A stretch of 64,000 nucleotides of DNA from Hemicordylus capensis. Its lineage: Eukaryota; Chordata; Lepidosauria; Squamata; Cordylidae. Below, in pieces: positions 42,801-54,800 of the stretch. Under the pieces are notes generated by a model. It was given only the letters and a program-made list of their open reading frames with translations. It made no database searches and had not been told where the DNA came from. The stretch is from contig NC_069657.1 of NCBI RefSeq assembly GCF_027244095.1, positions 149,602,857 through 149,666,856 on the forward strand, given 5' to 3'. Made by a program: the position numbers and the translations under genes. Numbering within the stretch: position 1 is the first letter of the stretch; each line of letters opens with the position of its first letter.

Positions 42801-45800
42801 GACACACACACACACACACACACCCGATACCCCTCCCCCCCAATTCCCACCACATGCAGCCTGACAAATCTCCCACTATGCTCTGTAGCGTTGAAACCAG
42901 TTAAAGCACAGCAAGGTTACCTGGTGGATCTTGGGCTGCTGGCCAATGGATCGAAGGGCAATGAGTGCTGCCTCTTGCACAGCAGGCTGGGAGTCGTGGC
43001 AGGCCATATCCAACAGAAGATCAGGTGCTCTGCTCTGGATCAGCAGGTCTCCCAGCTCCACCGACTGCCGGCCCAGGTTGCCCAGTGCTGAAGCTGCGTT
43101 GCAACGGGTCTTGGCCTGAGGATCACTCAGGAGTCGAACCACCCAGGGTATAGCTTTGCCAAGGACCTGCATTAGAGGGCCAGCCTGGTAGGCTGCGTTG
43201 CCAACAGCAAAGCTGGCTGACCGCCGCACGTTTTCATCCTCATCTGAAAGACGTTCCAACAGACAGTCTAGTAGCTCAACTTGGCCCCGCAGCAGCTGAG
43301 GAAATCCCTGGCCATGACGCAACATGTTGCCCACAAGGCTACAGGCTCTAGCACGGAGTGGGTGCTCTCGGTGGCTCAGCAGGTGGCTCAGTGACTGGGA
43401 GGCAGAGTCCGAGCCACCAAAGAGCCTTTGGAGGAAGGGCAGGTGAGTTGGGCCAGCCCGGGCTATGTGGGTGAGCAGGGAGAGCAGGTCTGCAGTAAGG
43501 GCCACTTGGTCTGATAGCAAAATGGCTGACAAGAAGGCAACAGCATGCTCCGAGGCAGCCACCCTCACCACCTGCTCAATGACTCTCTCATCACTTAGCA
43601 CCAAATGGCAGAGCAGACTCAGTGGCAACTCAGTTGTACAGAAAGGTAGGTAGTGAATGCAGTCCTAAAGAGTGGGGAGGAAAGTAGACTAGTGAATTGA
43701 CCTGAAGGAAGCAGTGTCCCCACCCCTCCCAACCACCGCTATGATGGAGATCATTTTATGAACAGCCATGTTTGTTAACATCTCTCACAAACACACCTAC
43801 TATCAGAAGAACTAAAGGCATTCTGTTTGGAGCAAACAACTGGCTGGCCAAGCCAGAGGTGGCATCCCTGGGGAAGAGTGAACAAGAATGGTGAAATGCT
43901 TCTTGTTGGCATCAACTTTCCAAGGCCTAAATGAGTGGGGTGAAGGACAGAAGCTTTACCTGGAGTAACTGGGCAGGGACCTCCAAGTCCCTCAGACCTG
44001 TCATGATAAGCTCCAAGGTTTCAGGGTCCATTTCCAAAGCAAAGGGAAAGCAAAAGATCTGGCAGACTTGGAGCACAACAGCTGGCACCAGCTCTGGATC
44101 ACCATCTTCCTCCACCTGCCTGGGAGTAGCGGGGAAAGCACCAAAGGTGTCAACTTCCAGCAGTGAGCATAGCTAGGACTGAAATACGTTTCAGTTGCAG
44201 TAGTGCATTCTGGATATCTGAAGAAATCCAAGCCCAGAAATGATCCTTACAGGTGGCCATGCCACAAATAGTCAGCTGCCGTGCTCTAGACTTCAGCCAT
44301 TAAAACACTGATTTGAAAGGGATATTGTAAGCCAAAATCTCAAATACATTTTGCACCAAAGAAAACAAAATGTTCTGCTCAGACTAAGTTATACCAGATT
44401 TGTAAATCTGTATCTCTTATTCGGATATTCTAGGACTTGGTATATCCAAAGTTAGGAATCCAAGTACATTTGGGATAGCTGGGATGGAGGCATATGAGGA
44501 GACAGGGATACTGGTATGTGCATGTGAAATATTCCCAAGTTTGATCATTATAATAACATTTAGGAGGACATAGAAGGTTCTATATCATTCCCTTTTTCCT
44601 CTGATGATAGTTTTCTTGCTGAAAATGGCAGCTATAGGAAGAGGATGAACTAGAGCAAAGTTGGAGGTGTGAGAGACCATGTGGCTGTGCTCAATGGCAT
44701 GAGAAATCCACCCCACCCCTACCAAAAGTCTGAGTCCATAGCATCTCATTGCTGTGTTCCTTCTATAGCTCAGCTCTAAATTGTTTGCAACTCACGTTTG
44801 TGCCAAGTGCTCCAGAAAACCAGGATCAAGCAGCTTGTTCAAGGTTGCCATGATTACCCCATTGGGGTGAGCCAATTGGAGAAGGCACTGGTGGGGCTCT
44901 CGGGTGAAGATGAAAAGGGACAAGCTAAGAAAGAGCAGAGTTCCTATAGGGCAAGAAGTGAGTATGAGTAACGCTAATTTATTCACTCAGTGCTTCCTCA
45001 CCTTTTAACCATCTAAAGGTGATTGTCATACCCAAGCTTGGTAACATGGAGAAATGGTGAGCTTGCTTACATACAGCCTTGAAGGCTGGAACCCCCAATC
45101 TGCTCCTCTTAACATGAAAATGGCAGGAATATGCCTGGGAGGGCCAGGTGTAGAACATCACTTTTGGTAATGCAGAATTCTTCTACTAGAGGAAAGCCAA
45201 CTTGGTACCTTGTGGTGAGATGAAGTTCCATTCTGGTTCTGGTGCATGCTGGCCAACTCGTGGGGTCTCACCTTCCATCACAGGCTTCCCAGAAGTCAAG
45301 TGGAGCACCATGGCAAAGCGATGCCATATAATGCTCCAAAGTTCTGAGCTAACAAACTCCCGCACCTCTGCTGCATCTGCCTAGAAGAAGAAGAGGGACA
45401 GAATTCCTCATGCTGCAGCCAAACAAGGAATTCTTGTGCCAGGGATCCATTCTCTGCAACCAGGCAAGCTCCTATCATCTCTTCCTCCCCACAAAGGACT
45501 TCAGGCTGGGCCTCTCTCACCACCAGATACTATAAAGGAAAAATTTAGGGTTCCACCTGGAGTGACTGGTGCACCTAGCTAAGCACTCTTAGCTACTGTA
45601 CCTGGTGTACCTAAGAAAAGCCACAAACGGAACTACCTTGCCCATTTTAATAGGGAATGCAAGGATCTTCACAGTTGTGAGTCATACTACAAACTGTAGC
45701 ATGTAGCTTCTAGTATGCAACAGAGTCAGTTCTTCCAAATCCTGGAGGTGCAGTTTTCATTAATAATTTATTATTATTAATTAATAAAAAAGAATAGCAA

Positions 45801-48800
45801 GCTTCTAGTCTACATGACTGCTGAGAAAAACGGAATCTGAAAACAAATTGTTATGTACCAGGAGGAAATCCAATTAGAATTTTTTCACACACCATTTTAC
45901 ACTATACAGTGAATAGGAACTGAGTACACCCTGCCTACTACAATGTCCCCTAATATGCTTCAAATTCCACAGAAATACCTAAACTATGCAATTGGAATAA
46001 ACTCTGGGAATTGTTTATTTGCTTTTAAAAAAAAGTATACCCCCCTTTTATTTTTTTTGAGAAGTTAAAGGCAGCTTCAAGAATGAAGATTAAAGCAACA
46101 TTATAAAACACTATCACTGGATTATCAGCAAAAGAAGGAGCAAACAAAATGAGAAAAAGTCAAAGGTAGCTTTCAGCCAGACAACAAAACACTAGGGGTG
46201 TGTGATTCGGTTCGGGACCCGAACCGAATCACCCCCGTTCTGTTTCAGAGGTATTCTGAGTGTGTTGTTTCAGAGGTATTCTGAGTGTGGATTCTATGAT
46301 AGCTAATGAGATTTTCAATGAAACACCATGAATCCACTCTAATTTGCTATCATAGAATCCATACTCAGAATACCTCTGAAACAACAGAACCCTGTACCCC
46401 ATGGGTTAGAAACCCATGGGGGTGGTTGGCACCCTATGTGCACTACACTACCACTCGCTCTGGGCTACCCCAGCACCCCCCAAGTGCACTTATGGGGCTG
46501 CTGAAAGCTCCATGCATACCCTATGAGGAAAAACCGTAAAGACGTGTAAACTTTAACAATTCCCCAAAAATCAGCCCTCTGCCCAAATCCTTTGAAAAAA
46601 TTCAGGTAGCTTCCTTGACCCTACCTGGCACTACCACCAACCCCACACTGCTCTAGGCCACCCCTTTGCCCCCCGCATGAAGCTATACATTTGCTGACAC
46701 CTCAATGCTTCTCTATGGGGAAAAACCTTGACGCGTAAACTTCAACAATTCCCCAAAAATCAGCCCTCTGCCCAATCACTCTGAAATTGGGGTGGTAGCC
46801 TCCACCCATTAGGCACTACCACCCCACCCCACTATTTTGCTCCTGGGACCCAGAATTTGAGCTAACGTCACATCAGACCTTTTTGCATTCAAATCAATGG
46901 AGGCAAAAAGACGGGAAATTCAAAGAGACGTCAGCCCAAATCACCCGAATTTTTTGGGCCCGAATCAGGGGTGATTCGGCTCGGGCCCAAAAAATATCAG
47001 GGGACATCGGGGTGATTCGGTTCGGACCCAAATCACCCGAAATTGCTCATTTCGGGCACAGATCAATCTGTGCCCGAAATTTTTTGCACATCCCTACAAA
47101 ACACCTCTAAGGAGGGGACCAGTTTTATCCCTCAGGGAAGTGAGTTCCACAGGGTGGGGGCAACCACTGAGAAGGTCCTCTTTTTTGTGACCTCTAGATG
47201 AGCCTCCACTAGCAAAAGTAGATGCAAGAGAGCCTCTTTGAATGTTCTCACAAACACAGGCAGATGCACATGGAAAGAGGTAGTCTCTCAATACCTTGGT
47301 CCCAAACTATTTAGGGCTTTAAAGGCTACTGCTAGTGCCTTGAATCACACCCAGAAATGCACTGGTAGCCACCGCAGCTGAAAGAGAACTGGTGTAACAC
47401 ATTCTGAGGGCCTGTACAAGTCAAGGGCCTTTTTGGTTGTGGCCCCTCGGCTTTTGAATATCCTCCTGGACGGGATTTGTTGTGCTCCTTCCCTTTTAGT
47501 CTTATTCTTTGTTTCTAGTGGATTTTTAATTTGTAAATTTGGTTTTAATTGGATCTTGTTTTCAAACTGAGTTCTATATTGTTTAATCAGTTTTACTATT
47601 ATTATGAGCTGCCCCAAGCAGTATTGGACCAGAGGAATAAGACACAAATATTTTAAAACAAAGCAAGACCCTCACAGTTTCAACCAGCTGAAGTTTCTAA
47701 GGAGTTTTCAGAGGCAGCCCCAGGTAATGTGTATTAAAGTAATCCAACTGAGAGGCAACAAGAGTGTGGATAACTGTGGCCAAGTTATTCATTATCCATA
47801 TTGGCATACTCATGCTTACAAACTGGGGATACAGTCTGCTCTTTTGTTCCAACAAGTCTTTGCCCCAACTAAAAAAAAAGAGGCAAAGCCTAGCTGGGGG
47901 CCAGCTCTCTATTGCCAGAAACTGGGTGCATAGTGAAATGAAGCAACCCGTTTCTTGCCCTTTCCCATCTTACTGGGGGGCAGATCTGGAAATAAAGACA
48001 TTCCTAAAGTCTCTCAATGTCTGCGTTGGGAGTTTATGTACACTCTCTAAAAAAATAAAATAAAATAAAATAAAAAGGAGCTGCTTGGTGGGACAAGGAA
48101 GTCATTCCATACCTGGCTTAACAGTTGCAACAGCAAGAGCAGGAGCCCATCATAAAAGCCAACTCCCATGGGAGGTGGCAAATACAGCTGCAAGAGATAG
48201 AACAAACAGAAGGGTTAGCTCCAGGCCAGTGCAGGATGTCAGAGTTTGGAGTCAGTTACCAGACTGCATGGCAGGCATGATGCAGCCAGAGACTTTTCTG
48301 TCCTGGTTTGTGGGCCTATCACTGGTCTCTTACCACTGCAGGTTCCGTGAATGCCGTAGCTACAGCTCTCAAGGTCTCCTCTCGGCAGAGTTTCACAGCA
48401 GCACCACATTGGCTAAGCTGGGTCAGTAGCAATCCTGCAGCACTCTGCATGGGAAAGGAGACCTCAGTACCTTCCTACCTCTCCAAGTAGAAGGCTGTAC
48501 TGACTGCACTGAGTACAAAAACAACCTGAGCCGCCTTTCTTGCAGTGGAAGTGGACCTGGCTATTAGACTCCCCACAGCAACTCCCAGACTGCTTTCTCC
48601 CTCAAAGTCTATAGGGACCCAACCAATACCTCTGGCATGATGGAGGAACAGCCAGGTTACTCAATTCTTTGCAGCCTGGGAAGATCCAATAAACACAGGA
48701 ATACTTGCCACAATGGATGGGAATTCTTGGGGTTACCCCTTTCTCACAGCCTATGGAGTTCTGTCTGTGATACCTCCAAACGAGGGTAGGAAGAGTATAC

Positions 48801-51800
48801 CTTGACTCCTTCCTTGCAGTCTGTGAGAACGTGACTAACACTGGCAACCTAGCAGAGAGTGGCCAAGTGTTCTTTTAAGTATAATACCCATAGCCGGATC
48901 TAGTAACAGACAGACCACGTCTATGGAGGTCTAGGGAATTCATACAGAAAAGTCTGCATTCTCCCTCAGAGCCTGTGGAGTAAGATAACTCACTAAAATA
49001 GAGGTAGCTGCTGCACGATTGAACAGCTCCATGGTCTCTTTCATCACAATGTTGGACCTAAAATACCACCAAGAAACAGTCATGTTAAAGGTTTCACATT
49101 GTCCCAGCCTAGCACTGTACAAGGACAAAGTAGTCAAAATAGACTCAAGGGGGAATGTGCATTCAAAGGATTCTTTGCTTTAATCCTATTGCTCAGCACT
49201 CCTTGGAAATATGCTAGGGCACAACTGTCCCCAATGAACAACTAAAGAAAGCATGCCCCAAAGAGCCTTGGCTTTGCCCCTGCACCAGTCTTTCTACTGT
49301 CACATTTGGATCAGCTTCAGTTGCGAGCAAGCCTAAGGCAGCTACAGGAAACGTTAAAGGGAGGAGGATGTCTGTGGTGTGTCAAGTGCCTCTGCATAAG
49401 AGCAGGGCCCTTCCTTACTGGAGGCCATTCCCTTTTTGCCAAGAGTAAAGTTTCTGCTGGCCCTCCTTCCATCTCTAAATAGTCAACAGCAAGAATGTGA
49501 CCAGCACTTACTGCAGTGGGAGGATCTGTAGCTGGAGAAGAAGCAGGGAGAGGAGTCTCAGCGAGGCTTCGGCTGCTAGTGGGACCTTTCCAAGGGACAA
49601 GATTCAACACTGAAAAACTGTTCCCTCAAGCTGGCACCTCTCCATCCCACATCCAGACTAAATGGAGGCTGCCCAATGTTCTGCCCACAATGCTTCGTTC
49701 CAAGGCCATGGCTATCCCAATGCCTCTCCCCCCACCCCCCCGGTCTCTTCTGTTCTTCCACAATACCATTTACACCTCCCTGCTTGTGACTCTCAAACTT
49801 TGCCTGCTCCCCCACAACAGTATATCTAGCAGCTAGAGAGCTCACAAATGGCTGTGACCTGGCAACTTTCTATGCAGTATAAATAAATACCCACTTTGTC
49901 CTGCAGGTGACAAATCAGGGAACTCAGGACTTCTTGAGTTGCTAAGTGATGGCACAGCGTCTGACTGACATGGCAACAGGCATACAAGATCTGGGCGTTA
50001 GATGGACAGAACACGAAGTATTAGATGTAAGGTGATGCAGAGCTATAAACATTCAGAATTTTTACTTAAAAATATACCTCCTTCCAAATAAAATAATTCC
50101 AAGGTAGTTTACTATTTTTAAAAAGTGAGGTGACTGAAGCATCATCTCTCCTTTCCCCAGTAAAAAGGTAAGAAGAGATTTCATTAAGGAAGGTTACATT
50201 AAAGGTTTAGGTAACCTGAGCATCTCCTTCTCTGATTCCCACAGAAAATAAAGGAATGAGATGCAATATGTTACCTTTAATGCATTCAGAGAAGAGGCTG
50301 GGTGCACAAGATCTGAGAGGAGACATGGCAGCAGTTTGTTATCTTTCTCAGTAAGCTTTTCAGCAATTCGCTGAGAGATCTAGAGTGAAATCCCAAAGAG
50401 AAGTATTCAGTCTGAGGCTCTGTCTATCCTTTCATATTGAACATAACTATCTAGATAGGGAAATGTTGTTCTTTTATATTTATATCTTGAGGACCTCTGA
50501 AATGATCTTTGAGTTATACAGGGGCCCCTCGTTATTTGCAGGGGTTCCGTTTGTGCCTATAGGCGCAAATACAGAAATTGCAAATAATAAAACCTTTCCT
50601 CTATGGGAATCTAGGGGTTAGGTTCCTAATTGCCGGGGGGGGGGGAGCCTGTGCCTTATCCTTCTGGTCACTAGCTATGCCCCCTAATCCCCAAACACGG
50701 TTGAATATTTACTTTTAAAAATAAACGGAGCATTGGTTTCACTTACTGTGAAGGCTTCTTCTTGTTGCTGAGACCGAGGACACCTCTGGGTTATCCTTCC
50801 CGTAAGCTCCAAGGCAGGACAGTTGATTGGATAGAAATAAAAAACTACGCCTACTTGAAGCTGAGGGGGATAACCCCGCCCAGTTCTTTTGGTCTGAGGT
50901 GCGAAAGGCACAAATGTAACGTTAACGTTAACATACCATACAGAAGAGTAACAGATCATAACAAGGCAGAATTATACAGAGTAAGATAAAATACAGACCC
51001 AGGCTTAATCCCCATGAAAACACTAATACTAAGAACTCAGATGGTCAACCAGGAACAGGCAAGGACCTCAAGAGGGAGGGTCGAGGTGTCCTCGGTCCCA
51101 GCAACAAGAAGCCTTCACGGTAAGTGAAACCAATGCTCCGTTCTCTGTTGGTGGGACCGAGGACACCTCTGGGACATACCATAGTGAAGCCCCATCTAGG
51201 GAGGGACGTTCCTGTCTACTCCTGGGGAAGCACCCGCTGCAAAACACGCCTTCCAAAGGCCGCTTGAGAAGATGCATGTAGGTCAATTTTATAATGTCTA
51301 ATAAAAGTGGAAGGCGATTTCCAGTTAGCTGCCCTACAAATCTCATGGATAGGAACATTTGTAGAGAATGCTGCTGAGGTGGCCGCTGCTTGGGTGGAAT
51401 GAGCGAGAACTTGCGTAGGCGGCCGCAGATGTTGGACCTCGTAAGCCAACGTTATACAAGCTCTAATCCAACGTGCAATGGTCGGAGCTGACACGGCCAA
51501 CCCCATGGTACTAGATAAAAGGATATAAATAAGTTATTTGTGGTCCTAAAATCCGTCGTCCATTTAATATATTTTTGGAGACAGCGGCGAACGTCCAATT
51601 TATGCCATTTTTCCTTGGGATAAACTGGATGAGGACAGAAGGAAGGCAGAAAAATGTCTTGTGATTGGTGAAATGGTGTAGCCACTTTGGGCTGAAAGGG
51701 AAGGCCTAGAATCAGCCAAACTGAGTCTTCCTGGAATATGCAGAGAGATTTAGAAACAGAGAGTGTCCTTAACTCTGAGACACGTCTAGTGAAGGTTATT

Positions 51801-54800
51801 GCCACCAGGAAAGCCAATTTGACTGACAATAACTTTAAAGATATGTCTGCCAGTGGTTCAAACGGAGAAGATTGCAATGCTTTTAGTACGGTATGTAGGT
51901 CCCATGATAGAAACCTATGAACGGTCAGGGGAGATAACATGGTCGCCCCTCGAAGAAAACGTAGGAGGTGTGGATGGTTTTGGCACGCCACGCCCGAATG
52001 CCAGAAATGAGCCCTGCTAGCGAAGCTGCTTGTCTTTTTAAAGTGTTTGGACGCAGGCTTATGTCCATATCTTCCTGTAGGAATTGGAGGAGATGGTTCA
52101 AGGAGACATTGGTCTTGGGTACTGAATGTCTGGTTAACCAGCACAAGAACCACCACCAGGTGTATTGATATATCCTGTTCGTTGAGGATTGGCGTGATGC
52201 TAGCATTGTTTGAGGTACCTGTTTGGTACATCCCTGCTGACCTAAGATTCTCCGCTCAGTTTCCAGGCAGCTAGTCAAAAACCAGGGTGGATTGTGGTGC
52301 CGCACTGGACCCTGAGTAAGATCTTCGGACACGGGGAGAATCCACAATTCTTCCATAGTCAGATGAAGAAGTTCTGGGAACCATGGATGTCTTGGCCAGA
52401 AGGGTGCCACCAGAATGACTGTTGCCTGCATCATGCTGATGCTCCGCAACACTCTGGCCAGAAGAGGCATTGGCAGGAACACATACAGCAATCCCCATGG
52501 CCAGGGACTGGATAGGGCGCCCACCGCTTCTGGGCAAGGAAAACGGCACATGAACCGTGGAGTTTTGGTATTCTCTGTCATTGCAAACAGATCCATGACT
52601 GGTATTCCCATTCGCACTGTGATCCTGGTGAACACATGCATTGAGAGTGTACATTTTCCCGGTAACAGGCCCTCTTGGCTCAGCCAATCGGCCATGAGGT
52701 TGTCTTCTCCCTTTACGTGATGTGCTATCAGAGAGCCCAGGTGGCCCTCTGCTCAGGTGATCAGACAGAAGGCCTCCTGATATAGCGACTTGGAACACAT
52801 GCCGCCTTGCCGATTTATGTGGCCTTTGTGGTAGTATTGTCTGTTCGCACTAAGATATGAGCGCCCTGGAGGCTGTGTTAACATGCCAATAGAGCCAGAC
52901 AAATTGCCTGTAGCTCTTTCCAATTGATGCTGTGGCTCCTTTCTTGGACAGACCATGTCCCTTGTGAAGTTAGATTGAGACAGTGAGCTCCCCAGCCCCT
53001 GTTGCTCACATCTGTGGTTAGAATCACCTTTGGTGGGTCCAGAAATTGTTTCCCCCATAGAAGGTTTTGCGGAAGCAGCCACTAGGCGCACAGAATCTGG
53101 GGGGTGTAGTTGTACGATCCACTATGGCTTGCTGATAAGGCAGGAGGAACCATTGGAGTGCACAGGAGTGAAACCTCACCCATGGGACTGCTTTGAAGGT
53201 TGCGACCATGAGCCCTAGGAGCCTCGCCCAGGTGGATAGTAACACCATAGGTCTCTGGAGAGCCTGCCTGATTTCCGAGGTGAGCAGTAATAATCATTCG
53301 TGTGGAAGAACAAGATGGTTGATTTGCATGTTTATAAGGACACCCAGGTGTTGCAGACTTTGATAGGTTTATGCAGAAGCTGTGATTCCGGAGGGTGCAC
53401 AGAGTGGTGTTTAAATCTCAATGCGCTGTCTGTACCAATTTGGGTAGGAGATGTAGATCGTCCTAGTACACCAGGATCCGGATCCCCTAAAGCCAGAGAT
53501 GTGCCACCAGTGGAGCCAACACCTTGGTAAATACTCGCGGAGCTGATAATAGGCCGAACGGAAGTGCCCTATACTGCCAATGTCGACCTGCATAGTGGAA
53601 TCTGAGCAAGGACCGACTGTGACTGTGGATGGGAACGTGCAGATAAGCCTCCTTCAAATCTATGGATGTCATGATGTCTTGATGATGAAGGGCCTCTGCA
53701 ACCAATCTTAAGGTTTCCATTCTGAACCGTTCCCTTTTCACCCACCTGTTTAGGAATTTTAAATCCAAAACAGCTCTTTTTGTTCTGTCCTTTCTGGGGA
53801 TGGTGAACAAAATAGAATAGACGCCCGCCCCGCATTGCAGAGGTGGAACAGGTTCCACTGCGCCGATTTCCTGTAGATAATGAATCGCTCAAAGAAGCTT
53901 AGAGTGCCTGATAATAGAGCGCAGATGTGGGATTGCGAGGAACCTGTGAGGAGGGGAAGCTATTTAATCTATTTTGTACCCGTCCTGTATCACCTTTAAA
54001 GTCCAATTGTCTGAATCGGATGCTTCCCAGGCGTGGAAGTGCTCCATCAGACGACCGCCCAGTTTTGGAGCGGCAAGTCATTGTTGGCCTTTGGCCTGCC
54101 TATTCTGGAAGAAGGGCTGCTTATTGGAACCGGTGTTCCTATAGGAACCGCCCTATCTGTTCCAGTTGAACCTCTGGGTTCTAAAGGCTTGACCCGTAAA
54201 GGACCGGAATCCACGAAAGGGCTGAAAGGAGGACTGAGTGTTGACAGGGTCTTTTGAAAAGTGGCTTATCAGATTTTCTTGGGGCTGTTGGCATAGCCCT
54301 TTTTCTTTCTTTCCTTTCTTTTGTGTGTATGTGTGTGTCTTTGGATTCTACTAGCACAACTTTAAGTGTGTTCTCTCCAAATAACTTGGTGCCGTAGTAT
54401 GCCACAGTGGTCAGACTATTTTTAGAAGTGGCATTGACCTGTCAATGTTTAAGCCAGAAGTGGCAGTGCCTTACAACCGCAGCAGCAGATGCCCGTGAGA
54501 CAAACCTGATTTGCCCGTGAGACAAACATCGGCCATAAAGGCCTGAGCCTTTTGGATTTTAAGCAGTTGCTGCCTCAGCTTTGTTGGATCCGTGGGTGTG
54601 TCATTCCAAAGGTCATTCACCCACAGCAGAGAAGCCCTGGCCACCATTGATGCTGCAGCTGTAGTCCACGTGGTCAGGACTGTATTATCATGTACCTTGT
54701 GAAACGATAGTTCCGTCTTTTTGTCAGCGGGATCTTTAAGTGTGACCTCGCCATCCTTTGGCACTAAGGAGCCACTGACCAATTGGGCTATCGGAGCATC

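Larger units (their letters stand above)
39824..42920. other. STK36 last intron
   Basis: It carries two copies of a hairpin motif (near 39925-39960 and 40405-40436), a strongly pyrimidine-rich tract (about 40440-40825), a Sauria SINE, and a plus- and a minus-oriented L2 fragment. The long proline-rich reading frames here arise from base composition and are not genes. Confidence 0.6.
45381..48112. other. STK36 intron with hAT element and L2 fragments
   Basis: The intron holds the 46193-47096 hAT element and, directly beyond it, an L2 cluster (47105-47960) and an AAAAT microsatellite (48050-48076). The open frame at 45381-45523 is out of phase and is not taken as coding. Confidence 0.6.

Noticed and set aside
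42876-42920. STK36 ending at the stop just after KIHQ ([14 protein letters not shown] tail)
   Set aside because: A consensus donor follows KIHQ and the true C-terminal exon, with [10 protein letters not shown], is found at 39677-39823.
44120-44172. 5' extension of the 43960-44119 STK36 exon to a CCTAG acceptor
   Set aside because: It gives a readable frame but the wrong phase relative to the upstream exon, which ends in phase 2. The CTACTCCCAG acceptor fits.
45381-45523. Open minus-strand frame immediately upstream of the 45209-45380 STK36 exon ([14 protein letters not shown]...)
   Set aside because: It is out of frame with the exon, has no good donor, and direct splicing from 48113 to 45380 keeps phase 0 and matches the human order.
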